Below are positions 13,156-19,090 of a stretch of DNA of 19,090 nt, piece by piece. The notes under the pieces were generated by a model that was not told where the DNA came from, did no database searches, and saw only the letters and a program-made list of their open reading frames with translations. Source of the DNA: JBAZOY01 sp041648505 (GTDB lineage Bacteria; Desulfobacterota; Syntrophia; Syntrophales; CG2-30-49-12). Each line of letters starts with the position of its first letter. Positions within the stretch are counted from its first letter, which is position 1. The position numbers were made by a program, and so were the translations under genes. The stretch spans positions 1 to 19,090 of the forward strand of contig JBAZOY010000043.1 in NCBI GenBank assembly GCA_041648505.1, given 5' to 3'.

Positions 13156-13800
13156 TTAGACTACCACCTTTTTTGTGGGTAAAACTTCCCCATGGAATAT
13201 ATGGACTTTTACACCAATAATACCGTAAGTGGTATGAGCTTCAGCAACACCATAATCGATATCTGCCCGCAGTGTATGAAGAGGAACCCTACCCTCTCGA
13301 TACCACTCTGACCTCGACATCTCCGCCCCCCCAAGTCTTCCAGAGCACTTAACTCTAATACCTTGGACACCAAATTTGATCGCAGAGCTTACACATTTTT
13401 TCATCGCCCTTCTAAAGGCAACGCGTCTCTCCAACTGAAGGGCAACATTTTCAGCAACAAGTTGCGCATTTGTTTCAGGTTTCCGGACTTCGAGAATGTT
13501 TATAATAACCTCTCTGCCGGCAACTACCTCAAGTTCCTTTTTCATCTTTTCTATTTCTGAACCTTTTTTACCTATAATAATGCCGGGACGAGCTGCATAG
13601 ACATTAACCTTAGCTTTGTCGGTAGCCCTCTCTATCTCTATCAGGGAAATACCCGCATGATAAAGTTTCTTTTTCAGGTAATTTCTGATCTTAATATCCT
13701 CATGAAGCAATGTAGAGTAATTCTTTTCCGCAAACCATAGTGAGTGCCACGTCTTGACACCACCCAACCTGAACCCAATCGGGTTAACCTTTTGCCCCAA
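13156..13800 (-). CDS. rpsC: 30S ribosomal protein S3 (uS3)
   Basis: The 214-residue protein begins MGQKVNPIGFRLGGVKTWHS and has a type II KH domain with GIIIGKKGSEIEKMKKEL (GKKG at residues 77-80), followed by the C-terminal domain with IRVKCSGRLGGAEMSRSEW. With S4 and S5 it lines the mRNA entry channel. The start is TTG at 13800, preceded by a strong GGAGGTG, and there is no ATG alternative that keeps the conserved N-terminus. It is 40 bases after rplV. Confidence 0.98.
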   Translation of the reverse strand: MGQKVNPIGFRLGGVKTWHSLWFAEKNYSTLLHEDIKIRNYLKKKLYHAGISLIEIERATDKAKVNVYAARPGIIIGKKGSEIEKMKKELEVVAGREVIINILEVRKPETNAQLVAENVALQLERRVAFRRAMKKCVSSAIKFGVQGIRVKCSGRLGGAEMSRSEWYREGRVPLHTLRADIDYGVAEAHTTYGIIGVKVHIFHGEVLPTKKVVV

Positions 13801-13840
13801 CCTTTCACCTCCTCGGTATTGCTACATTTTTGCGAGGCAG

Positions 13841-14173
13841 CTACTTCTCATCCAAGATAACTGTTATGTGACTTGCCCTCTTTTTTATCGAAGCCGCCCT
13901 TCCCTGCGCCCTCGCTCTCCACCGTTTCATAGAAGGACCCTGATCCACAAAGATTTTCTTCACATAGAGAATATTCTCATCTATGTTTGGATTCTCTCTG
14001 GCATTGGCTATGGCCGACTTTAAGACTTTACCGACCATGATGGCAGCACGTTTTTCTGTAAAGTTCAGTATCTTCCGAGCCTCTTCGACCCTTCTTCCCC
14101 TAATTAAATCTACCACCAATCTTGCCTTTTGTGGTGATGTTCGAACATATTTTGCAATCGCTTTTGTTTCCAT
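13841..14173 (-). CDS. rplV: 50S ribosomal protein L22 (uL22)
   Basis: The 110-residue protein has the core KYVRTSPQKARLVVDLIRGR (residues 8-27) and the long beta-hairpin that lines the exit tunnel, with MKRWRARAQGRAASIKKRAS before the final HITVIL strand. It contacts all domains of 23S rRNA, and the hairpin loop is a known site of macrolide resistance changes in other species. Nothing abnormal is seen. The ribosome binding site before ATG 14173 is weak (AGAG), and the gap to rpsS is 24 bases. Confidence 0.98.
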   Translation of the reverse strand: METKAIAKYVRTSPQKARLVVDLIRGRRVEEARKILNFTEKRAAIMVGKVLKSAIANARENPNIDENILYVKKIFVDQGPSMKRWRARAQGRAASIKKRASHITVILDEK

Positions 14174-14197
14174 ATCTCTATAAACTCTAAATTATAT

Positions 14198-14479
14198 TTA
14201 TTTACGCAGTTTTGACTTTCGATCACCTGCGTGGCTATAAAACGTCCTTGTGGGGGAAAATTCACCGAGCTTATGCCCCACCATGTTCTCAGTAACAAAA
14301 ACAGGAATGAATTTTCTCCCATTGTGTACGGCAAAGGTGTGACCTATCAGTTCAGGAGTAATTGTGGAACGACGGGACCATGTTTTTATAACATTTTTGC
14401 TTTCCGTGGAGTCGGCTTTCCTGACCTTCTCGAGAAGCTTTTCATTAATATACGCACCTTTTTTAATTGAACGCGCCAC
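14198..14479 (-). CDS. rpsS: 30S ribosomal protein S19 (uS19)
   Basis: The 93-residue protein starts MARSIKKGAYINEKLLEKV and has KTWSRRSTITPELIGHTFAV and VHNGRKFIPVFVTENMVGHK, ending LGEFSPTRTFYSHAGDRKS. It lies in the 30S head with S13 and takes part in inter-subunit bridges near the A site. The start is GTG at 14479, four bases after the rplB stop, with AAGGGG about eight bases upstream inside rplB, so the two genes are probably translated in a coupled way. Confidence 0.98.
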   Translation of the reverse strand: MARSIKKGAYINEKLLEKVRKADSTESKNVIKTWSRRSTITPELIGHTFAVHNGRKFIPVFVTENMVGHKLGEFSPTRTFYSHAGDRKSKLRK

Positions 14480-14483
14480 CTTA

Positions 14484-15305
14484 TTAACCCCTTCTCTTTA
14501 CTATATATTTGTCAGTGTTTCTATTTACCCTTGTTTTGTGACCCTTTGTCGGTACACCCCACGGAGTACATGGATGTCTTCCCCCGGATGATTTACCCTC
14601 TCCTCCACCCATAGGATGGTCTACAGGATTCATGGCAACACCCCGAACCTTGGGCCGTCTTCCCACCCATCTAGACCTGCCCGCCTTACCAATGCTAATG
14701 TTTTCATGCTCTATGTTTCCCACCTGCCCGATAGAGGCTTTACATTCAATGAAAAATTTCCTCACCTCTCCGGAAGGAAGCCTGACCTGGGCATAGCGTC
14801 CTTCTTTGGCCATAAGTTGTCCATAGACGCCTGCACTTCTGATCATCTGCCCACCTCGACCAGGCTTAAGTTCCAGATTATGAATAAGACAACCAAGAGG
14901 CATGTTTTTCAGAGGCATGGCATTGCCCGGCTTAATATCCGCTTTTTCACTGCTTACCACAGTATCTCCCACCTCCAACTTTGCAGGAGCTATAATATAA
15001 CGTTTCTCCCCATCCAGATAATGCAACAGAGCAATCCTTGAGGTTCTATTAGGATCATACTCAACCGAAGCTACTCTGGCCGGCACATCTCTCTTCTCAC
15101 GTTTGAAATCAATAAGTCTGTATTTTTTCTTGTGACCTCCGCCAATATGTCTACTTGTAATTCTTCCATAGCAATTTCGTCCCCCCGTTTTCTTGTGCGG
15201 ACGCAGCAGACTTTTCTCGGGCGTTGTCGATGTAATTTCTTTAAAATCTGAACAGGTCTGAAATCTTCTGCCCGGTGATGTGGGTTTATATTTTTTTATC
15301 GCCAT
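14484..15305 (-). CDS. rplB: 50S ribosomal protein L2 (uL2)
   Basis: The 273-residue protein is among the most conserved of the large subunit and is needed for subunit joining and peptidyl transfer. It has KSLLRPHKKTGGRNCYGRIT (residues 31-50), the OB and SH3-like domains, and the C-terminal MNPVDHPMGGGEGKSSGGRH segment with H230, the counterpart of the E. coli histidine near the catalytic centre. ATG at 15305 has AAGGA about ten bases upstream and lies 23 bases after rplW. Length is standard. Confidence 0.98.
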   Translation of the reverse strand: MAIKKYKPTSPGRRFQTCSDFKEITSTTPEKSLLRPHKKTGGRNCYGRITSRHIGGGHKKKYRLIDFKREKRDVPARVASVEYDPNRTSRIALLHYLDGEKRYIIAPAKLEVGDTVVSSEKADIKPGNAMPLKNMPLGCLIHNLELKPGRGGQMIRSAGVYGQLMAKEGRYAQVRLPSGEVRKFFIECKASIGQVGNIEHENISIGKAGRSRWVGRRPKVRGVAMNPVDHPMGGGEGKSSGGRHPCTPWGVPTKGHKTRVNRNTDKYIVKRRG

Positions 15306-15328
15306 TTATCTCATTCCTTAAATTCTTA

Positions 15329-15616
15329 CTACACTCCAGCAAAAATCTCGATACTACTACCGGGGGCCAGGGTAACAACCGCCTTTTTCCAGTCACGTTT
15401 CTTACCCAAAATTTTCCCCACCCTCTTTTTCTTACCCAGCACATTCATAACGCGAACATCCAGGACTTTAACATTAAAGAGTTTTTCTACTGCCTCGCAA
15501 ATCTCAATCTTATTCGCACAACGATCAACTTCAAAAATATATTTATTACCCTCTTCTTTTGAGATGGTGCTCTTTTCAGTAATTATATATTTTTTTACAA
15601 TATCATATATTTCCAT
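15329..15616 (-). CDS. rplW: 50S ribosomal protein L23 (uL23)
   Basis: The 95-residue protein begins MEIYDIVKKYIITEKSTISK and ends with the DWKKAVVTLAPGSSIEIF strand. L23 forms the main docking site for trigger factor and SRP at the tunnel exit. The loop with KKKRVGKILGKKRDWK matches the tunnel extension. Its ATG at 15616 overlaps the rplD stop by one base (TAATG), which points to translational coupling with L4. Confidence 0.97.
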   Translation of the reverse strand: MEIYDIVKKYIITEKSTISKEEGNKYIFEVDRCANKIEICEAVEKLFNVKVLDVRVMNVLGKKKRVGKILGKKRDWKKAVVTLAPGSSIEIFAGV

Positions 15617-16239
15617 TACGACAACAACGCCCCTTCAATTTTTTTGACAGCAGGCTCTAAAAAAACAACATGATCATGCTTCAATAGATCGTAAACATTA
15701 AGCCCCTCTGATCTTATCATACTAATGTCTTTGAGATTTCTTGATGATTTCTCAAGGTTTAGATATGACTTATCCAAAACGAACAAGGTTTTTCCAAGTC
15801 CAAACCGATCGATTACCTCTTTGAATTTTTTTGTCTTGATTTCATCCATCGGAAAATCCTTGAGGATCAACATTCGTTGCTCTTTGAGCTTCATGCTTAA
15901 GGTGGAAATCAGGGCTTTCTTTTTTACCTTTTGGGGTACTTTGTATGCGTAATCCCTTGGTTTTGGACCAAAGACAATCCCCCCCCCCCTCCAGAGAGGA
16001 GACCGTATTGTACCGGCCCTTGCTCTACCTGTTCCCTTTTGCCGCCACGGCTTCTTTCCCCCGCCCCTGACATCGCTTCTCCCCTTGGTCGAAGCGGTTC
16101 CCCTTCTGCGCAAAGCCATCTGCATTCTTACCACATCATAAATAATAGCTTCGTTTAACTCTGCACCAAAGACAGCATCACTCAGTTCTATCTCGGCTAC
16201 CTTATTATTTTCAATATCGTATATTTTTACCACCGGCAT
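15616..16239 (-). CDS. rplD: 50S ribosomal protein L4 (uL4)
   Basis: The 207-residue protein has a globular domain and the long loop reaching the exit tunnel (residues about 45-95: GGGKKPWRQKGTGRARAGTI and RSPLWRGGGIVFGPKPRDY). In E. coli it also represses the S10 operon; no leader for that is visible before rpsJ here. The codons for R84-G85-G86-G87 contain an uninterrupted run of 11 G (15979-15989 as C on the plus strand). The gene is full length and in frame as given. ATG at 16239 has GGAG eight bases upstream; rplC ends 50 bases before. Confidence 0.98.
   Translation of the reverse strand: MPVVKIYDIENNKVAEIELSDAVFGAELNEAIIYDVVRMQMALRRRGTASTKGRSDVRGGGKKPWRQKGTGRARAGTIRSPLWRGGGIVFGPKPRDYAYKVPQKVKKKALISTLSMKLKEQRMLILKDFPMDEIKTKKFKEVIDRFGLGKTLFVLDKSYLNLEKSSRNLKDISMIRSEGLNVYDLLKHDHVVFLEPAVKKIEGALLS
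15979..15989. repeat. 11-base G run inside rplD
   Basis: Eleven consecutive C on the plus strand (G in the coding strand) encode the end of R84 and G85-G87 of L4. The protein-level WRGGG motif is conserved, but using GGG for all three glycines after AGG makes the longest homopolymer I noticed in the window. Confidence 0.95.
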
Positions 16240-16289
16240 CCTGGTAACTCCAAATTAAAAGCAAAAACTCTACAATTATTCCTCAAGTG

Positions 16290-16934
16290 TTATTTATTAA
16301 CACCAGATTCCATCTTTATTGATCGTTTTATTAAAACAAAACTATTCCTGGTACCCGGGATTGCCCCCTTAACCAAAATCAGGTTCTTATCGGGTCTTAC
16401 ACTGCAAACTATCAAATTCTGAACGGTTTTCCTTACATTTCCCATGTGTCCCGGCAACTTCCTGCCCTTAAACACTCTGGATGGATAAGCACTTGCACCA
16501 ATGGAACCGGGGGCTCGATGAAACATAGAGCCATGAGTTGCCCTGCCTCCGCTGAAACCGTGCCTCTTTATGACACCGGCAAAGCCTTTGCCTTTACTAG
16601 TTCCTACAACGTCTACATAGTCACCGGTCGCAAAAAAATCAGCTGTTAGTTCCTGACCCACCTCATAATCAGTTGTTGTATCCGTCCTGAATTCTCTGAG
16701 GAGCCGGAAAAAACCTTTATCTGCCTTTTTAAAGTGTCCCTGGAGAGGTTTGGTCACATGTTTCTGTTTTGCACGGCCGTAGCCCATCTGAACAGCATCA
16801 TAACCGTCACTTTCTTTGGTTTTTTTCTGGATCACTACAGATGGCTCTACCTCGATAGCAGTTACAGGAATTGTAACACCACCTTCTGAAAATATCTGTG
16901 TCATACCCAGTTTTATACCGATAAGTCCTATCAT
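16290..16934 (-). CDS. rplC: 50S ribosomal protein L3 (uL3)
   Basis: The 214-residue protein starts MIGLIGIKLGMTQIFSEGGV and carries the uL3 signature GFAGVIKRHGFSGGRATHGS (residues 117-136). Its long loop, RAPGSIGASAYPSRVFKG and then RKLPGHMGNVRKT, approaches the peptidyl transferase centre. At the position of the glutamine methylated by PrmB in E. coli there is H163 (PGHMG), so that modification is not expected; this is common outside gammaproteobacteria. It is an early 50S assembly protein. The ribosome binding site before ATG 16934 is weak, and the 57-base gap after rpsJ contains a small CCTGC / GCAGG inverted repeat (16958-16973). Confidence 0.98.
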   Translation of the reverse strand: MIGLIGIKLGMTQIFSEGGVTIPVTAIEVEPSVVIQKKTKESDGYDAVQMGYGRAKQKHVTKPLQGHFKKADKGFFRLLREFRTDTTTDYEVGQELTADFFATGDYVDVVGTSKGKGFAGVIKRHGFSGGRATHGSMFHRAPGSIGASAYPSRVFKGRKLPGHMGNVRKTVQNLIVCSVRPDKNLILVKGAIPGTRNSFVLIKRSIKMESGVNK

Positions 16935-16991
16935 ATTAAGAATACCCGTTATAAAGGCCTGCCTTGACGCAGGACATCATGTTTTTCACAC

Positions 16992-17300
16992 CTACGCTTT
17001 TATTTCCACATCAACACCGGCAGAGAGATCCAGTTTCATGAGCGCGTCCACCGTTGATTGTGTCGGTTCAATAATGTCGATCAACCTCTTATGTGTCCTG
17101 ATTTCAAACTGTTCCCTCGACTTCTTGTCTACATGTGGTGATCTATTGACACAGAACTTATTTATCTCCGTCGGAAGAGGGATCGGACCGGCAACGCGGG
17201 CCCCGGTTCTCTTCGCTGTTTCCACAATCTCCTCCACAGACCGATCTAGCAGTTTATGATCATAAGCCTTAAGGCGAATCCTAATTTTCTGTTCCTTCAT
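16992..17300 (-). CDS. rpsJ: 30S ribosomal protein S10 (uS10, NusE)
   Basis: The 102-residue protein begins MKEQKIRIRLKAYDHKLLDR and has GARVAGPIPLPTEINKF (residues 34-50), the SPHVDKKSREQFEIRTHKRL segment (54-73) and the ending SAGVDVEIKA. It belongs to the 30S head and, as NusE, couples transcription and translation through NusB and NusG. It is the first gene of the S10 group and begins 29 bases after tuf, with no room for the long L4-responsive leader of E. coli. The ribosome binding site before ATG 17300 is weak (CGGA). Confidence 0.98.
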   Translation of the reverse strand: MKEQKIRIRLKAYDHKLLDRSVEEIVETAKRTGARVAGPIPLPTEINKFCVNRSPHVDKKSREQFEIRTHKRLIDIIEPTQSTVDALMKLDLSAGVDVEIKA

Positions 17301-17329
17301 TATTTATATCCGATTCTCTTTTTTGCGGT

Positions 17330-18523
17330 TTATTCTACGATCTTACTTACAACACCGGCTCCTACCGTTCTACCACCTTCACGGATAGCGAATCTTAGCT
17401 GCTCCTCCATGGCGATAGGAGTGATAAGTTCCACCTCTACATTGACATTATCTCCAGGCATTACCATTTCCACGCCTTTAGGCAATGTGCAGACACCGGT
17501 AACGTCCGTTGTACGGAAGTAGAACTGAGGACGATAGCCATTAAAGAAAGGCGTATGCCTACCGCCTTCTTCTTTTGTCAAGACATAAACGGCTGCCTCA
17601 AATTTTGTGTGAGGAGTTATCGAGCCAGGCTTTGCTACAACCTGTCCTCTTTCTACATCTTCGCGCTTGGTTCCCCGTAAAAGCAGACCTACATCATCAC
17701 CGGCCCTACCTTCATCAAGGATCTTACGGAACATTTCAACACCGGTACAAACCGTCTTAAAGGTTGGTCTGATACCAATAATTTCAACTTCCTCACCTAT
17801 TTTTACGATACCCCGGTCTACCCTGCCTGTCACTACAGTTCCCCTGCCGGATATAGAAAATACGTCACCCACCGGCATAAGAAACGGCTTATCTAAGACA
17901 CGAACAGGTTCTGGAATATAAGCATCCACGGCATCCATCAGCTCCGCTATTGACTTCGCATCAGGAGAATTGTTATCAGCCGCCTCTAAAGCCTTTAGAG
18001 CCGATCCTCTGATTACGGGAATCTCATCACCCGGGAATTCGTACTCCGTCAACAGCTCTCTCACTTCCAGCTCAACAAGATCCAGAAGTTCAGGGTCATC
18101 AACCAAGTCGACCTTATTTAAATAGACGACAATGTAAGGAACCTGCACCTGTTTTGCAAGGAGAATATGTTCTCTAGTTTGAGGCATAGGACCATCAGAC
18201 GCAGCCACGACCAGAATTGTTCCATCCATGTGAGCTGCCCCTGAAATCATGTTCTTAATATAGTCCGCATGGCCCGGGCAATCAACATGGGCATAATGCC
18301 GTGCTTCTGTTTCATATTCGACATGCGAGATATTGATGGTAAGCCCTCTTTCTTTCTCTTCAGGCGCATTGTCAATAGAATCGTAGGGTCTGTATTCGGC
18401 AAAACCTTTTTTAGCCAAATAATTGGTAATAGCGGCAGTCAATGTTGTTTTTCCATGATCGACATGCCCGATGGTCCCGATATTTAGGTGCGGCTTTTTC
18501 CTCTCAAATTTTTTCTTCGCCAT
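17330..18523 (-). CDS. tuf: Translation elongation factor EF-Tu
   Basis: The 397-residue GTPase delivers aminoacyl-tRNA to the ribosome. G motifs are intact: GHVDHGKT (19-26), ERGLTI with T62 (58-63), DCPGH with catalytic H85 (81-85), NKVD (136-139) and GSAL (173-176). Domain II starts near KPFLMPVGDVFSISGRGTVV (212-231) and domain III near PHTKFEAAVYVL (304-315), with GGRHTPFFNGYRPQFYFRTT (320-339). In a normally invariant helix it reads NMISGAAHMDG where most EF-Tu proteins read NMITGAAQMDG. ATG at 18523 has a strong GGAGGT. It follows rpsG after 103 bases; fusA, often found at this junction, is absent. No terminator separates it from rpsJ. Confidence 0.98.
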   Translation of the reverse strand: MAKKKFERKKPHLNIGTIGHVDHGKTTLTAAITNYLAKKGFAEYRPYDSIDNAPEEKERGLTINISHVEYETEARHYAHVDCPGHADYIKNMISGAAHMDGTILVVAASDGPMPQTREHILLAKQVQVPYIVVYLNKVDLVDDPELLDLVELEVRELLTEYEFPGDEIPVIRGSALKALEAADNNSPDAKSIAELMDAVDAYIPEPVRVLDKPFLMPVGDVFSISGRGTVVTGRVDRGIVKIGEEVEIIGIRPTFKTVCTGVEMFRKILDEGRAGDDVGLLLRGTKREDVERGQVVAKPGSITPHTKFEAAVYVLTKEEGGRHTPFFNGYRPQFYFRTTDVTGVCTLPKGVEMVMPGDNVNVEVELITPIAMEEQLRFAIREGGRTVGAGVVSKIVE

Positions 18524-18626
18524 CTCCCTACCTCCTTAAATTTTAATGGCTCTTTCGTTCACTATTCTTTAACCTCCCTGCAGTGGAACACGTAATCCAG
18601 AAAATAAATGACAGCTGACAACTCAA

Positions 18627-19090
18627 CTAAAACCTGTAATGGGCAAAAGCCTTATTAGCCTCCGCCATTTTGTGGACATTCTCTTTCTTTTTAATAGCAC
18701 CACCCCTGTTATTAGCTGCATCGATCAGTTCCACAGCCAATTTCTCTTTCATGGTTTTCTCGGTGCGTTCCTTCGCATGGGCGATTAACCACCGAATTGC
18801 CAGAGCAATTCTCCTGGATGGCATAACTTCCGTTGGTACTTGATAGGTGGCACCACCTACCCGTCTTGATTTGACCTCTATGACAGGTTTGGCGTTATTT
18901 ACAGCTCTTTCAAAAATTTCGATAGGTTGCTCTTTTGTCTTCTTTTCAATAATATTGAAAGTTCCGTACATGATAGACTCGGCAATGCTTTTCTTTCCTT
19001 CTTTTAAGAGATTATTGATAAACCTTGCGACAAGCCTATTATTGAACTTGGGATCCGGCAATATCTCTTTTCTGGCTATTACTCTTCTTC
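18627..19090 (-). CDS. rpsG: 30S ribosomal protein S7 (uS7), 5' end beyond the window
   Basis: The frame continues to the window edge, reading RRVIARKEI ahead of LPDPKFNNRLVARFINN, so 153 residues are visible. About three more (probably MPR) would give the standard 156. A TTG at 19061 is internal and not the start. The protein nucleates assembly of the 30S head and contacts the E-site tRNA and mRNA. Diagnostic segments are SRRVGGATYQVPTEVMPSRR and AIRWLIAHAKERTEKTMKEK; the end EANKAFAHYRF is typical. In most bacteria rpsL precedes and fusA follows; here tuf follows directly. The 103-base gap to tuf has no clear promoter or terminator. Confidence 0.97.
   Translation of the reverse strand, partial: RRVIARKEILPDPKFNNRLVARFINNLLKEGKKSIAESIMYGTFNIIEKKTKEQPIEIFERAVNNAKPVIEVKSRRVGGATYQVPTEVMPSRRIALAIRWLIAHAKERTEKTMKEKLAVELIDAANNRGGAIKKKENVHKMAEANKAFAHYRF

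Noticed and set aside
14616..15041. Plus-strand open frame of 141 codons inside rplB
   Set aside because: Complete antisense overlap with a conserved gene; a shadow frame.
18524..18626. A promoter for tuf in the rpsG-tuf gap
   Set aside because: TTGTCA is present but no -10 hexamer lies at a suitable distance.
19059..19061. TTG at 19061 as start of rpsG
   Set aside because: The conserved S7 N-terminus continues upstream to the window edge.

Overview
The window is dominated by one long block of translation genes, all on the minus strand, running from rpsG at the right edge to rplQ near position 2471. Read in the direction of transcription (right to left) the order is rpsG, tuf, then the S10 group (rpsJ, rplC, rplD, rplW, rplB, rpsS, rplV, rpsC, rplP, rpmC, rpsQ), the spc group (rplN, rplX, rplE, rpsN, rpsH, rplF, rplR, rpsE, rpmD, rplO, secY), then map, infA, rpmJ and the alpha group (rpsM, rpsK, rpsD, rpoA, rplQ). 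That is 32 genes in about 16.6 kb. Gaps are mostly under 60 bases, with one-base TAATG overlaps at rplD/rplW and rpmD/rplO, a one-base gap at rplO/secY and a 31-base overlap of rpoA with rplQ. It is a fused str-S10-spc-alpha cluster making ribosomal proteins, EF-Tu, IF-1, the SecY channel, methionine aminopeptidase and RNA polymerase alpha.

The source is a bacterium with fairly low to moderate GC. RpoA starting MQKNW, the gene order, and the zinc-binding forms of S4, S14 and L36 fit a deltaproteobacterial (Desulfobacterota-like) or Nitrospirota-like lineage. This is inferred from remembered family patterns, not from a search. Two genes often found in this neighbourhood are missing: fusA between rpsG and tuf, and adk between secY and map. 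Twelve of the 31 cluster genes with a visible start use GTG or TTG, each with a plausible Shine-Dalgarno sequence.

Downstream of rplQ on the same strand lie an 84-residue protein resembling a free-standing EF-Tu domain II (2160-2414) and a metallo-beta-lactamase-fold hydrolase of the class II cyclic-nucleotide phosphodiesterase type (1268-2035). The hydrolase appears to have its own promoter (TATAAT at 2137-2142) and a perfect 8-bp inverted repeat in its leader.

The left 1.2 kb is different in character. It holds a plus-strand reading frame for a small exported protein that stops abruptly and may be frameshifted (846-1082), a long non-coding stretch (361-845) with a good minus-strand promoter and a hairpin leader, and the 5' part of a WYL-type transcription regulator gene (1-360, cut by the window edge). 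I saw no RNA genes, CRISPR array, insertion sequence or phage genes. The core cluster is ordinary; the less-described material is at its downstream end, in several structured intergenic gaps, and in an 11-G run inside rplD.
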